Positions 9,062 to 17,655 of a stretch of 64,000 bases of DNA are shown one piece after another. This stretch comes from Bacillota bacterium. Lineage in GTDB: Bacteria; Bacillota; Clostridia; Acetivibrionales; DSM-1351. Position numbers and translations under genes: made by a program. The stretch lies in NCBI GenBank assembly GCA_023409265.1, contig JAEYHZ010000004.1:62001-126000 (forward strand), given 5' to 3'. The notes under the pieces are model-generated. The model saw only the letters and a program-made list of their open reading frames with translations. It was not told the origin of the DNA and did no database searches. Numbering within the stretch: the stretch's first letter is position 1; each line of letters begins with the position of its first letter.

Positions 9062-9856
9062 ATGAAACAATATCTTGATTTGTGCGAGCACATTTTAGAG
9101 AATGGTACCAGGAAGGAAGACAGAACCGGTACCGGAACAATAAGCACCTTTGGCTATCAAATGAGGTTTAACCTCCAGGAAGGCTTCCCGCTGCTCACAA
9201 CCAAAAAACTGCACCTAAGATCAATAATTCATGAACTTCTTTGGTTTATAAAGGGCGAAACTAATATTAAATATCTTAAAGACAACGGTGTTTCCATTTG
9301 GGATGAATGGGCTGATGAGCATGGTGATTTAGGTCCGGTGTATGGTCATCAGTGGAGATCCTGGGAGGCTGCCGACGGAGCAAAAATCGACCAGCTTAAA
9401 GAAGTAATTTTACAAATAAAGAATAATCCTGACTCCAGAAGAATGATAGTTTGTTCCTGGAATGTGGGCGAAATAGAAAAAATGGCTCTGCCGCCATGCC
9501 ACTGCTTCTACCAGTTTTATGTGGCAAACGGCACACTGTCCTGCCAGCTGTACCAGAGAAGTGCAGATGTATTTATTGGTGTGCCGTTCAATATTGCATC
9601 CTATGCACTGTTCACAATGATGGTAGCCCAGGCATGCGGCTTAAAGGCCGGTGAATTTGTCCATACTCTGGGCGATGCACATATATACCTTAACCATCTG
9701 GAGCAGGTCAAACTGCAGCTTTCAAGAGAGCCCAGGGCGCTGCCAAAAATGACGATAAACCCTGATGTAAAGGATATGTTTGAGTTCAAGTATGAAGATT
9801 TTACACTAAGTGATTATGAGCCACATCCGCATATAAAGGGAGCGGTAGCCGTATGA
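9062..9856 (+). CDS. thyA: Thymidylate synthase
   Basis: 264 residues, the same length as the E. coli enzyme. It methylates dUMP to dTMP using methylenetetrahydrofolate, producing dihydrofolate. Motifs seen: RTGTGT near the N-terminus (phosphate loop), catalytic Cys in LPPCHCFYQFYV, RSADVFIGVPFNIASYA, and the C-terminal HPHIKGAVAV. The stop overlaps the start of folA by 4 bases (ATGA), so the dihydrofolate made here is recycled by the product of a translationally coupled neighbour. The ribosome site is weak (GGGGTCGGATA). Confidence 0.97.
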   Translation: MKQYLDLCEHILENGTRKEDRTGTGTISTFGYQMRFNLQEGFPLLTTKKLHLRSIIHELLWFIKGETNIKYLKDNGVSIWDEWADEHGDLGPVYGHQWRSWEAADGAKIDQLKEVILQIKNNPDSRRMIVCSWNVGEIEKMALPPCHCFYQFYVANGTLSCQLYQRSADVFIGVPFNIASYALFTMMVAQACGLKAGEFVHTLGDAHIYLNHLEQVKLQLSREPRALPKMTINPDVKDMFEFKYEDFTLSDYEPHPHIKGAVAV

Positions 9857-10332
9857 TTTCAATGATTTGGGCCATGGGAAAAGATAATGCTTTAGGCTGC
9901 AAAAACAGAATGCCCTGGTACCTGCCTGCGGATTTTGCTTATTTCAAGAAAGTTACAATGGGAAAACCTGTAATTATGGGAAGAAAAACCTTCGAGTCCA
10001 TAGGGAAGCCGCTTCCTGGAAGAGTAAACGTAGTAATTACCAGGTCTCCCGACTTTAAACCTGAAGGCTGCATAACCGTAGATACAATAGAAAAAGCCAA
10101 AGCTTATGCGGAGGACAAGGAGGCTTTTATAATTGGCGGGGCAGAAATATACAAAGCTTTTCTGCCAATAGCAGATAAACTTTATATTACTGAAATAAAC
10201 CATACATTTGAAGCAGATACATTTTTCCCCGAGATAGATTATTCACGATGGAAGCTTGTATCCAGGGAACAGGGGCCCAGGGACGTAAAAAATTCATTTG
10301 ATTATGAGTTTTTGGTGTATGAGCGTTTGTAA
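9853..10332 (+). CDS. folA: Dihydrofolate reductase
   Basis: 159 residues, normal length. It reduces dihydrofolate to tetrahydrofolate with NADPH. Motifs: MISMIWAMGKDNALGCKNRMPWYLPADFAYFK (Trp-Tyr of the active-site loop and the Asp that protonates the pterin), MGRKTFESIGKPLPGR, and IIGGAEIY for NADPH binding. It overlaps thyA by 4 bases, forming the usual thyA-folA pair. The main de novo folate genes are about 43 kb away in this window. Confidence 0.96.
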   Translation: MISMIWAMGKDNALGCKNRMPWYLPADFAYFKKVTMGKPVIMGRKTFESIGKPLPGRVNVVITRSPDFKPEGCITVDTIEKAKAYAEDKEAFIIGGAEIYKAFLPIADKLYITEINHTFEADTFFPEIDYSRWKLVSREQGPRDVKNSFDYEFLVYERL

Positions 10333-10435
10333 TAATTTATTAGTTTATTGGTCGTGGATTGATTAAATTGTAAATATTACGGTTGGCAGGTTTTCTCAGT
10401 TGTTCCTGTATTTATATGATGGAGAGTGAGTTTTC

Positions 10436-11068
10436 GTGGGTCCAGATAAGAATAAAATTTATCCAAATGAAAATATTAAAACAGTATGTTATATAAGTAA
10501 TTTACCCAAAAGGCCTAATGTTGTGATTGGGGAGTATACTTATTACAGTGACAATAAAAAGTCTCCAGAACTGTTCTATGACAATATAGAGCATCATTAT
10601 GAATTTCTTGGAGACAGGCTTATTATAGGGAAATTCTGCGCCATTGCTGAAGGTATCAAATTTATCATGAACGGTGCAAACCACAGAATGGACGGTATAA
10701 CTACGTATCCCTTCAACATATTTGGGGGAGGCTGGGAAAAGGTTACTCCCGCAATCGGGCAATTGCCCTTTAAAGGTGACACTGTTATTGGAAATGATGT
10801 ATGGTTAGGCCAGAATGTAACTATTATGCCGGGAGTAAAAATTGGTGATGGTGCTGTTATTGCTGCCAATTCTACAGTTGTTAAAAACGTAGAGCCCTAT
10901 GCAATATATGGCGGTAATCCTGCTAAGTTTATCAGAAAACGCTTCAGCGATGACAAAATTGAGTTTTTGTTAAAACTGCAATGGTGGAACTGGGATGAGC
11001 GGATGATATTTGACAACCTTGAAAACCTGACTTCGGAGGAAGGGCTGAATAAGTTGACGGAGGGTTAA
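10436..11068 (+). CDS. Xenobiotic O-acetyltransferase, Vat-like (hexapeptide-repeat family)
   Basis: 210 residues from a GTG with GGAGAGTGAG upstream. The sequence follows streptogramin A acetyltransferases of the Vat family closely: NHRMDGITTYPFNIFGGGWEKVTP includes the catalytic His, followed by left-handed beta-helix hexapeptide repeats (IGNDVWLGQNVTIMPGVKIGDG), GGNPAKFIRKRF and the tail WWNW. Known members acetylate virginiamycin M-type antibiotics using acetyl-CoA; chloramphenicol acetyltransferases of the CatB type are the close alternative. It stands alone between folA and the infC operon with no mobile element nearby, so it is probably an intrinsic gene. Activity against a drug is inferred. 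Confidence 0.85.
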   Translation: MGPDKNKIYPNENIKTVCYISNLPKRPNVVIGEYTYYSDNKKSPELFYDNIEHHYEFLGDRLIIGKFCAIAEGIKFIMNGANHRMDGITTYPFNIFGGGWEKVTPAIGQLPFKGDTVIGNDVWLGQNVTIMPGVKIGDGAVIAANSTVVKNVEPYAIYGGNPAKFIRKRFSDDKIEFLLKLQWWNWDERMIFDNLENLTSEEGLNKLTEG

Positions 11069-11105
11069 CTCCAGATAAAAAACAATAGAATAAATGAAAA
11101 ATCAA

Positions 11106-11134
11106 TTGACAAGTGATTGAGTTTCTGTTATCAT
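11106..11134 (+). promoter_or_regulatory. Promoter of the infC-rpmI-rplT operon
   Basis: TTGACA, 17 bases, TATCAT. The resulting leader is about 200 nt long and ends in an attenuator just before infC. Confidence 0.7.
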
Positions 11135-11140
11135 ATTTAT

Positions 11141-11274
11141 GCAAAACAAGAAGAAGTTTTCCACTTCTCACCTAGCGAACTTACTGATTTGCAGGGTTAA
11201 TATCGGTTATAAATGTACGTTTTTTGCGTGCTGACTGAGATTAATGTGGATACTTGCTTCTATCCACTTTTTTT
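11141..11274 (+). promoter_or_regulatory. infC operon leader with attenuator hairpin (L20-type autoregulation)
   Basis: GTGGATA (11246-11252) pairs with TATCCAC (11261-11267), followed directly by seven T, giving a terminator inside the leader about 65 bases before infC. In Bacillus the same operon is controlled when ribosomal protein L20 binds the leader and favours termination. L20 regulation here is inferred from gene order and the hairpin. Confidence 0.75.
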
Positions 11275-11339
11275 ATTGTTTTTTATTATTGAGGACTTGA
11301 AGTTAACCTTCTTGCCTATTATATTCGGAGGTGTCAGTT

Positions 11340-11852
11340 ATTAGCAAAAATGAATTAATGATCAATGAGGAAATCAGGGATAAAGAGGTCAGACTTATAG
11401 ATGCTGATGGTACCATGCTTGGTATTATGGCAACTAAGGAAGCCCAGAAGCTTGCCAATTCTAAAAATCTTGACTTGGTTAAAATTGCTCCGCAGGGAGT
11501 ACCGCCTGTTTGCAAGATAATGGATTATGGTAAATACATGTTCGAGCTTGCCAAGAAAGAGAAGGAAGCAAGAAAGAATCAAAAGATCATAAGTATAAAA
11601 GAAGTCAGAATATCTCCTTCTATAGAGGATCATGATTTTGAATTCAAGGTTAAGAACGCTTACAAGTTCTTGAAGGACGGAGACAAAGTCAAGGTTTCTG
11701 TTAAGTTCAGAGGGAGAGAAATGCATTACACCTCAATAGGCAATGAGATTCTGGATAAGTTTGCTGAATTAGTAAAAGACGTTGGAGTGGTTGAAAAGAA
11801 ACCCAAACTTGAAGGCAAAAGTATGATAATGATACTTAATCCAAAGCAGTAG
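11340..11852 (+). CDS. infC: Translation initiation factor IF-3 (ATT start)
   Basis: 170 residues from the proposed ATT start at 11340. GGAGGTG (11327-11333) is 6 bases upstream of this ATT, whereas a GTG at 11331 overlaps the ribosome site and cannot be used. Rare ATT/AUU starts are a hallmark of infC, because IF-3 itself rejects them and so limits its own synthesis. IF-3 N domain (about 1-75) includes INEEIRDKEVRLID; the C domain has KEVRISPSIEDHDFEFKVKNA and VKFRGREM. IF-3 binds the 30S subunit and checks start-codon pairing. It is the first gene of the operon with rpmI (18 bases on) and rplT. Confidence 0.95.
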   Translation: MSKNELMINEEIRDKEVRLIDADGTMLGIMATKEAQKLANSKNLDLVKIAPQGVPPVCKIMDYGKYMFELAKKEKEARKNQKIISIKEVRISPSIEDHDFEFKVKNAYKFLKDGDKVKVSVKFRGREMHYTSIGNEILDKFAELVKDVGVVEKKPKLEGKSMIMILNPKQ

Positions 11853-11870
11853 GATAGGAGGAGAATAAAT

Positions 11871-12068
11871 ATGCCAAAGTTAAAGACTCATAGTGCATCA
11901 AAGAAAAGATTTAGAGTAACAGCTACTGGGAAGATCAAAAGAGGTCAGGCTTGGAGAAGCCATAGACTCGTTTCCAAGGCGACAAAGGCTAAGAAGCACC
12001 ACAGATTAGGTGCATACGTTTCAGCTGCTAACGAAGCTGCTATTAGAAAACTTATTCCATACAAATAA
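11871..12068 (+). CDS. rpmI: Ribosomal protein L35
   Basis: 65 residues, normal length. MPKLKTHSASKKRFRVTATGKIKR is the invariant L35 beginning, and the rest is strongly basic. It is part of the large ribosomal subunit. GGAGGAG precedes the ATG. Second gene of the infC operon. Confidence 0.97.
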   Translation: MPKLKTHSASKKRFRVTATGKIKRGQAWRSHRLVSKATKAKKHHRLGAYVSAANEAAIRKLIPYK

Positions 12069-12086
12069 GAAGGAGGACGAAGGACT

Positions 12087-12440
12087 ATGGCAAGAGTTAA
12101 AGGTGCGATGAGAACTCGCGCAAGACATAAAAAAATACTTAAGCTTGCAAAAGGATATTTTGGAGCAAAGAGCAAGCTCTTTAGAATGGCTAATCAGGCT
12201 GTTATGAAATCTTTAAACTATGCTTTCAATGACAGAAGAGCAAAGAAGAGAGACTTCAGAAAGCTCTGGATAGCAAGAATAAATGCTGCTGCCAGAATCA
12301 ACGGCTTATCATACAGCAGATTCATCAGCGGTTTAAAGAAATCAGGAATCGAACTTAACAGAAAAGTTCTCGCTGATATGGCAGTGAACGATGCAGCTGG
12401 ATTTGCTCAGCTGGCTGAGATGGCTAAAGCTGCAAAGTAA
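12087..12440 (+). CDS. rplT: Ribosomal protein L20
   Basis: 117 residues, normal length. The N-terminus MARVKGAMRTRARHKKILKLAKGY is typical, with RRAKKRDFRKLWIARINAA after it. L20 is an early 23S rRNA-binding assembly protein and is the known autoregulator of this operon in Bacillus. AAGGAGGACGAAGG is the ribosome site. The operon ends at the terminator 40 bases downstream. Confidence 0.97.
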   Translation: MARVKGAMRTRARHKKILKLAKGYFGAKSKLFRMANQAVMKSLNYAFNDRRAKKRDFRKLWIARINAAARINGLSYSRFISGLKKSGIELNRKVLADMAVNDAAGFAQLAEMAKAAK

Positions 12441-12481
12441 TTATTTTATTACTTTCATAATAGAACATAATGTTAGTATAT

Positions 12482-12520
12482 AAGGAGTATCTTTTTGAAG
12501 CCAAAAAGATACTCCTTTTT
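12482..12520 (+). terminator. Terminator of the infC-rpmI-rplT operon
   Basis: A 15-bp perfect stem (AAGGAGTATCTTTTT with its complement), a 6-base loop, and a 3' T run. Confidence 0.9.
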
Positions 12521-12666
12521 GAACTTATAGGAATTAATTATATTCTGTCTGCAGCAGATATGATATATTATCTGGTGAATAGTCTCTCAGGACGACTAGA
12601 AAATCGCTATTAAATAGAAAGATATAAGTAAACAGCTAAATATATTTTCATGCGGAGTGAGCGGTA

Positions 12667-13866
12667 ATGAGCAGAGTTGTTTTTTTGGTAGATATGAATG
12701 CATTCTTTATAAGCTGCGAAATGTCCAGAAACCCTGAAATTTCGGGTAAACCGGCTGCAGTGGCCGGTGACCCCAGAAACAGGTCGGGTATTATTCTGGC
12801 TGCCAATTATGAAGCAAGAAAATTTGGAGTAAAAACAACTATGGTAATTCATCAGGCCTTAAAATTATGTCCGGGGATGATAATTATTCCTCCTGATCAT
12901 CGGTATTATGAAGCCAGGTCCAGAGAAGTCATGTCCCTTCTGGGCAACTACTCACCGGTCATTGAACAGAATAGCATTGATGAGGCCTGGCTTGACATGA
13001 CCGGAACTGAAAACCTGTTTGGCAAGCCTATGGATGCAGCCCGCAAAATTATGGACAATATAAATGAAGGGTTGGGGCTATGGTGTTCAATCGGTATTTC
13101 TGAAAATAAGCTTTTGGCAAAAATAGCCTCAGAGATAAAAAAACCAATGGGAATTACGGTACTGTGGCTAAAGGATATAAAAGAGAAACTTTGGCCATTA
13201 AAGGTTACAGATATGTATGGAGTCGGTAAGCAAACAGGGTCTAAACTGAATAATTTGGGAATAAATACCATTGGAGACCTTGCCTTATATGACTCAAAAG
13301 CACTAGCCAGACTTCTGGGTAAACAGGGGGTTGAACTGCAGGCCTATGCCAACGGCTTGGATCAGTCACCCGTCACGCCTCATTCCTCCGGGGAAATGAA
13401 ATCAATTGGCAGGTCCTCAACCCTTTCTGAGGATGCTGTCGACATAGAGGCTGTCAGAAACCTATTCCTTGAAATGTGTGAAGAGGTTGGGTATGATGCC
13501 AGAAAAAATAACAAAAAAGCCAGAACTGTTCAGATTACAATAAAATATTCGGATTTTCAGAGTATAACCAGGCAGGTAAGCATAGAACCAACTTATCTGA
13601 CCAAGGACATTTTTGAAAAAGGTTTTTCACTTCTGAAAAAGAATTGGAACAGCTTCAGACCGGTACGTCTGATTGGCGTAAGTATAAGCGGGTTTGAACA
13701 GGAAAACCACCCGGAACAACTTTCCCTTTTTGAAGAGGATGAAATATACAACCAATCAGAGAAAGAGGAAAAGCTGGAAAAAACAATAGATTCAATTCGA
13801 AGCAGGCATGGCCTTGCGTCTGTAACCAGGGCTGTACAAATAAAAAGGCAAAAGCACGTGGACTGA
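12667..13866 (+). CDS. dinB: Y-family DNA polymerase (DinB/Pol IV-like)
   Basis: 399 residues. A translesion polymerase that copies damaged templates. The palm begins VVFLVDMNAFFISCE with the first catalytic Asp; the second acidic site is SIDEAWLD near residue 105. The thumb has helix-hairpin-helix MYGVGKQTGSKLNNLGI and a little-finger domain follows. QLSLF near residue 352 is a clear beta-clamp-binding motif. The ATG has GGAGTGAGCGGTA upstream. It is a single gene with no LexA-like box that I could identify. Pol IV versus a closely related UvrX/YqjW-type polymerase cannot be decided here. Confidence 0.92.
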   Translation: MSRVVFLVDMNAFFISCEMSRNPEISGKPAAVAGDPRNRSGIILAANYEARKFGVKTTMVIHQALKLCPGMIIIPPDHRYYEARSREVMSLLGNYSPVIEQNSIDEAWLDMTGTENLFGKPMDAARKIMDNINEGLGLWCSIGISENKLLAKIASEIKKPMGITVLWLKDIKEKLWPLKVTDMYGVGKQTGSKLNNLGINTIGDLALYDSKALARLLGKQGVELQAYANGLDQSPVTPHSSGEMKSIGRSSTLSEDAVDIEAVRNLFLEMCEEVGYDARKNNKKARTVQITIKYSDFQSITRQVSIEPTYLTKDIFEKGFSLLKKNWNSFRPVRLIGVSISGFEQENHPEQLSLFEEDEIYNQSEKEEKLEKTIDSIRSRHGLASVTRAVQIKRQKHVD

Positions 13867-13913
13867 TCTGTATTCTAAAATTATTAATAACATTACAAAA
13901 GGGAGATGGTTTT

Positions 13914-14480
13914 ATGATTTCCAATGAGACATTAAAATTAATTAAACAACGCAGGAGTATCAGAAGTTTTAAAGCTGATCAGATTAGGGATGAAGAATTA
14001 CAGGCAGTACTGGAAGCAGGACTGTATGCTCCTTACGCCTGGGACCAGACACGACATTTTACGGTAATTCAGAACAAGGAAATCCTGGACAGGTTAAACA
14101 TTGCCGCAAAAGAAGCTGCCCGGCAGATGGATTTTGAACACTTAAGGGAACTTGGAAATAATGAGAGGTTCAATTGTTTGTACAACGCACCGACACTGAT
14201 TATAGTTTCTGGTGATGAACAGGCTCCAATACCTCTCGAAGCTGATTGCGCAACTGCTACTCAGAACTTGTTGATTGCCGCAGAGTCAATCGGTCTGGGG
14301 TCATGCTGGATTTTCTTTGTCTTGTTGGCCTTTAATTCCACACAGGGCGCCGAATTGCGAAAGGAACTGAAAATACCTGATGGCTACAAGCCTTACTATT
14401 CAGCTGTGATCGGTTATAAAAGCGAAGTGACGATTAATATACCGGAAAGAAATTCCAACCTCATTACATATATCAAATAA
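13914..14480 (+). CDS. Nitroreductase family protein
   Basis: 188 residues, FMN-dependent family. RRSIRSFKADQIRDEELQAVLEAG is the typical N-terminal FMN-phosphate-binding region, and the middle (AESIGLGSCWI) binds the isoalloxazine. Such enzymes reduce nitro compounds, quinones or flavins with NAD(P)H; the physiological substrate is usually unknown. GGGAGATGG precedes the ATG. The next gene begins 23 bases after the stop and may be co-transcribed. Confidence 0.9.
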   Translation: MISNETLKLIKQRRSIRSFKADQIRDEELQAVLEAGLYAPYAWDQTRHFTVIQNKEILDRLNIAAKEAARQMDFEHLRELGNNERFNCLYNAPTLIIVSGDEQAPIPLEADCATATQNLLIAAESIGLGSCWIFFVLLAFNSTQGAELRKELKIPDGYKPYYSAVIGYKSEVTINIPERNSNLITYIK

Positions 14481-14503
14481 TTAATTTGTTAAGGGAGGAA
14501 AAG

Positions 14504-15046
14504 ATGAAAATTTATAAATTTAATGAAAATAACATTACTACTGTTGCCAGGTTTATGAGTGAAATTCGTCCGGAGTGGTGGGACTATGAAGGTGCCTTTA
14601 ATCAGCTCAGCGATATAGAAGAAACTATAGGAACAATCGGCTGGTTTATGGGGAACGATGAGAGCCATCCAAAGGGCTGGGTACTTTGCCGGGAATTAAA
14701 AGCATATAGGTCTATTGAACTTGAATGTTGCGGGTATGATGATAATGGAACTTTTGCTTTGGAACATAAGCTTAAAGACCTCTTTGATACAGTTTGCGAA
14801 TATGCCAGAGGCAAGGGGTATTTGACATTTAGAACTGCAATGGGTTCCACGCAGTTTTCGATACATAGCAGAGAACTTGGTAATATCGGTGATGAAATTA
14901 AAAATCTTAAGTCTTTTGGAAGAATTGATTATGACTGGCTTGTAAATTATGGATTTCAGGTTGTAGGAATTCAACCCCATGCTTTAGGCGAGAATTATCA
15001 TTGTATTTTATTGACAAAAGACTTGGCACAAGAGCATTACATTTAA
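14504..15046 (+). CDS. Uncharacterised protein, possibly GNAT-like fold
   Basis: 180 residues from the ATG at 14504, which has AAGGGAGG 6 bases upstream. I do not recognise the family with certainty. The start (KIYKFNENNITTVARFMSEIRPEWWDYEGAF), the Gly-rich middle and DWLVNYGFQVVGIQPHALGENYHCILLTKDL near the end resemble the layout of acetyltransferase-fold proteins (N-terminal acceptor part, then a C-terminal strand that closes the sheet), but a clear acetyl-CoA-binding Q/RxxGxG/A loop is missing. Probably cytoplasmic. Confidence 0.65.
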   Translation: MKIYKFNENNITTVARFMSEIRPEWWDYEGAFNQLSDIEETIGTIGWFMGNDESHPKGWVLCRELKAYRSIELECCGYDDNGTFALEHKLKDLFDTVCEYARGKGYLTFRTAMGSTQFSIHSRELGNIGDEIKNLKSFGRIDYDWLVNYGFQVVGIQPHALGENYHCILLTKDLAQEHYI

Positions 15047-15170
15047 TTTTTTTATGAGCATTTGAAGAAAAGATAAATGGGATAATTTTGATTTTGGGAT
15101 AAGTATGGAATTGCATGGAGATTTATGGATAAATAATATATAATATTATGTGATATAAAAGGAGGATAAA

Positions 15171-15518
15171 ATGAAATTAGGGGAAGTATGCATAGAAACT
15201 AATGATGTAGTTAAAATCGCTGATTTCTATAGGAAGGTCTTAAACATTTCTTCAGACTGCAAGGATAGCATACATCAGTTTATTATTACCGAAGGCACTA
15301 CCTTAACTGTTTATAATAACGGAACAGCAAAGAATAACCAAAACCAAAATATCAGTTTGGCTTTTACTGTTGATGATGTAGATGAAGAATACAAACGGCT
15401 GCTGAAGTTAGGAATAAATATTATTGATGCTCCAAAGCTACAGCCATGGGGTGCAAAAAATATGCATTTTTGTGATCCAGACGGCAATCATATATACTTT
15501 CGGAGTTTGCCGGAATAA
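15171..15518 (+). CDS. Glyoxalase/VOC superfamily protein
   Basis: 115 residues, one VOC module made of two beta-alpha-beta-beta-beta units. The ending WGAKNMHFCDPDGNHIYF is the standard VOC metal-site strand. Members include glyoxalase I, fosfomycin- and bleomycin-resistance proteins and dioxygenases; nothing here picks one. AAAGGAGG precedes the ATG. No partner gene is evident. Confidence 0.85.
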   Translation: MKLGEVCIETNDVVKIADFYRKVLNISSDCKDSIHQFIITEGTTLTVYNNGTAKNNQNQNISLAFTVDDVDEEYKRLLKLGINIIDAPKLQPWGAKNMHFCDPDGNHIYFRSLPE

Positions 15519-15677
15519 TTACCTAAGTCAGGTATACTTACGTTGTTAACCCGGAAATTCGATACTTAATAAATCTGAACAGATTCCATTACAAATTTGA
15601 CTTCATATAAATAAACTGGTAATTTTGCATGCAATAAAAAAAGCCATGTATAACATGACCTTTTGTCGCTTATGAAA

Positions 15678-16391
15678 TTATCTCAACTTTGCCTGCATGG
15701 TATTTTTCAGTATTTGTCTTTGTTTTTCAAAAATAAATCTTGTTAAAATATCTGAATCGCGGGGAGAGATTTTAATATAATGTAGTCCAAACTCAAACCT
15801 TTTGCTTTTTCCATTTATAGTACGTATAACCTGAGCAAAGACCCTTATAGTTGCGGATTCCTCCAGATTAATGATTATGTCCAGAACAGTACCTGAATCC
15901 AGAGCTTCGTCAAGTACCATGCAAAAACCGCTTCCGCTGATATTCTTGGTGTAAGCTGATTTTAACGAGGCTTCGTCAATTTCGCCAAACTCTAACTTAT
16001 CAGTGCTGATTAACTGTTGGTCAAAAACTTTATATTTACAGTTTAGTACTACATCCAATCTGTAAAAACGTCTTCTTTGTATTTTATTAAGTTCACTGAC
16101 AATAGCTACGTCAAATATGTCAAGAGCACCATTTTTTCTGTGCCCTTTAACAAGGCCTTTAAAATATAGAAGCTCCTGTCTTTCGTTAAGATAATATATA
16201 ATAATATGTATGTCCCTTGAAAGAAATTTAAACCTTCCTTCACTCATAGGAGATACAATACTTATTGTTTTATCATCAATAATATCAACTAATTGACTGA
16301 TGTAGCTTGTTGTTGACTGGTCATTTTTTTTATTATATTCTGGTATTTCAATTTCTAATTTTGTTCCTACCCTAATATCTTTTGCGTTCAT
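15678..16391 (-). CDS. PilZ-domain cyclic-di-GMP receptor, YcgR-like
   Basis: 237 residues from the ATG at 16391 (complement), which has GGAG upstream; a longer start lacks a ribosome site. An N-terminal YcgR-type beta domain (about 1-90) is followed by a PilZ domain with both c-di-GMP motifs: QRRRFYRLD (RxxxR) near 105 and NISGSG (N/DxSxxG) near 145. YcgR-type proteins slow or bias flagellar motors when c-di-GMP is high; others control exopolysaccharide. No flagellar gene is adjacent. A short hairpin with a T run lies downstream on the same strand (about 15632-15655). Confidence 0.88.
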   Translation of the reverse strand: MNAKDIRVGTKLEIEIPEYNKKNDQSTTSYISQLVDIIDDKTISIVSPMSEGRFKFLSRDIHIIIYYLNERQELLYFKGLVKGHRKNGALDIFDVAIVSELNKIQRRRFYRLDVVLNCKYKVFDQQLISTDKLEFGEIDEASLKSAYTKNISGSGFCMVLDEALDSGTVLDIIINLEESATIRVFAQVIRTINGKSKRFEFGLHYIKISPRDSDILTRFIFEKQRQILKNTMQAKLR

Positions 16392-16653
16392 TAAAAATCT
16401 CCATATCAATAATTATTAATTAAAATAATATAAATTAAATATGCTCTTTACTACATTATATTCTAAAAAACGGGAATTTACATTAAAAAAATAAAATATT
16501 TTATAAAATTTTTCGATGGTCAGTTTTTTCAATAAATGTCATATAATATAGAGTAATCAGGGTATAGTAGACATGGAATAAAATGTGAGATATAATAATC
16601 CCTAGCATGAAAGAACAGATAAATGCATACCTTCAGGTTATTTAAAATAAAAA

Positions 16654-17463
16654 ATGGATGTGGTTAAGAAAATGAAACCTTTTTTTAGTGGAGACAGTTA
16701 TGAGACAGCCGGTAATAAAAGAAATGTATTTGACAAACTATTTTTAAATACCAGATGGTATTTTGTTTATGGCTATGGAAAAGTGGTCATATGTGGCAGA
16801 AACCTTGCGGTTAAGAATTTGTATGATTCTGAAAAATGGGCTGAATCCAGTTTCAGGATAGTTAAAAACATCGAAAAAAGCGGCGGTAAAATTTATATTG
16901 ATGGTATTGAAAATATTTCCAAAGTAGATGGTCCTGTTGTTTTCGTCAGCAATCATATGAGTACCCTCGAAACCTTTGTTTTTCCGTGTATTATTGCTCC
17001 ATTAAAACAGGTAACCTATGTTGTTAAAGACAGTCTGGTATCCATGCCGCTTTTTGGTCACGTTATGAGAAGCCGTGATCCGATAGTTGTGTCACGTAAA
17101 AACTCAAGGCAGGATTTGCTTAATGTCTTGAGCCAGGGAAAGGAGAAAATAGCAAAAGGTGTCTCAATCATTCTTTTTCCCGAAGGTACAAGACAGGAGT
17201 ATTTCGACCCTGAAAAATTCAATTCGCTTGGAATTAAGCTGGCAAAAGAAGCCAGGGTACCAGTTATACCAGTAGCCATAAAAACAGACTTCTGGGGAAA
17301 TGGCAGGGTGGTAAAAGATATTGGTCCCATCCGCAGGAAGGAGCCAATCTGTATTTCCTTTGGAGAGCCAATAACAATTACTGGAAGTGGTAAAACTGAA
17401 CATAAACAGGTTATCGAATTTATTTCAAATAAGGTTGAAGAATTTAAAAAAATTAAATTATAG
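16654..17463 (+). CDS. 1-acyl-sn-glycerol-3-phosphate acyltransferase-like protein (PlsC family)
   Basis: 269 residues. The PlsC domain spans about 85-245. Block I reads SNHMSTLETF, so the usual HX4D is HX4E; block III is FPEGTRQEY; block IV is VPVIPVAIKT. PlsC makes phosphatidic acid from lysophosphatidate and an acyl donor at the membrane. About 75 N-terminal residues are extra compared with minimal PlsC and contain aromatic and basic residues but no clear membrane helix. The Asp-to-Glu change is conservative but unusual. The start at 16654 has no good ribosome site; an ATG at 16672 is an alternative. Confidence 0.82.
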   Translation: MDVVKKMKPFFSGDSYETAGNKRNVFDKLFLNTRWYFVYGYGKVVICGRNLAVKNLYDSEKWAESSFRIVKNIEKSGGKIYIDGIENISKVDGPVVFVSNHMSTLETFVFPCIIAPLKQVTYVVKDSLVSMPLFGHVMRSRDPIVVSRKNSRQDLLNVLSQGKEKIAKGVSIILFPEGTRQEYFDPEKFNSLGIKLAKEARVPVIPVAIKTDFWGNGRVVKDIGPIRRKEPICISFGEPITITGSGKTEHKQVIEFISNKVEEFKKIKL

Positions 17464-17495
17464 TAAAAATTTAGTTTATCTAATAGAATTTGGTC

Positions 17496-17524
17496 TTGTC
17501 AAATCGGAAACTAAGTACTAAAAT
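17496..17524 (+). promoter_or_regulatory. Promoter of tRNA-Pro
   Basis: TTGTCA, 17 bases, TAAAAT, ending 14 bases before the tRNA. Confidence 0.6.
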
Positions 17525-17538
17525 ATATAAAGAGGTTT

Positions 17539-17615
17539 CGGGAATTAGCGCAGTTTGGTAGCGCGCTTGGTTCGGGACCAAGAGGCCGGGAGTTCGAACC
17601 TCCCATTTCCGACCA
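17539..17615 (+). tRNA. tRNA-Pro, anticodon CGG
   Basis: Acceptor CGGGAAT pairs with ATTTCCG (one G-U), the D arm is AGCGCAGTTTGGTAGCGC, the anticodon stem CTTGG/CCAAG encloses TTCGGGA so the anticodon is CGG, the T arm is GGGAGTTCGAACCTCCC, and CCA is encoded. It is 77 nt including CCA. Confidence 0.96.
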
Positions 17616-17618
17616 TAA

Positions 17619-17655
17619 ATAAAGACATGTCTCAATTAAAGGGACATGTCTTTAT
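17619..17655 (+). terminator. Terminator after tRNA-Pro
   Basis: 13-bp perfect stem ATAAAGACATGTC/GACATGTCTTTAT. The stretch 17656-17904 after it contains AAGGAGG at 17852-17858, too far from the next start to serve it, and nothing else I can name. Confidence 0.75.

Noticed and set aside
11331..11333. GTG as infC start
   Set aside because: It overlaps the ribosome-binding sequence GGAGGTG, so no ribosome could use both.
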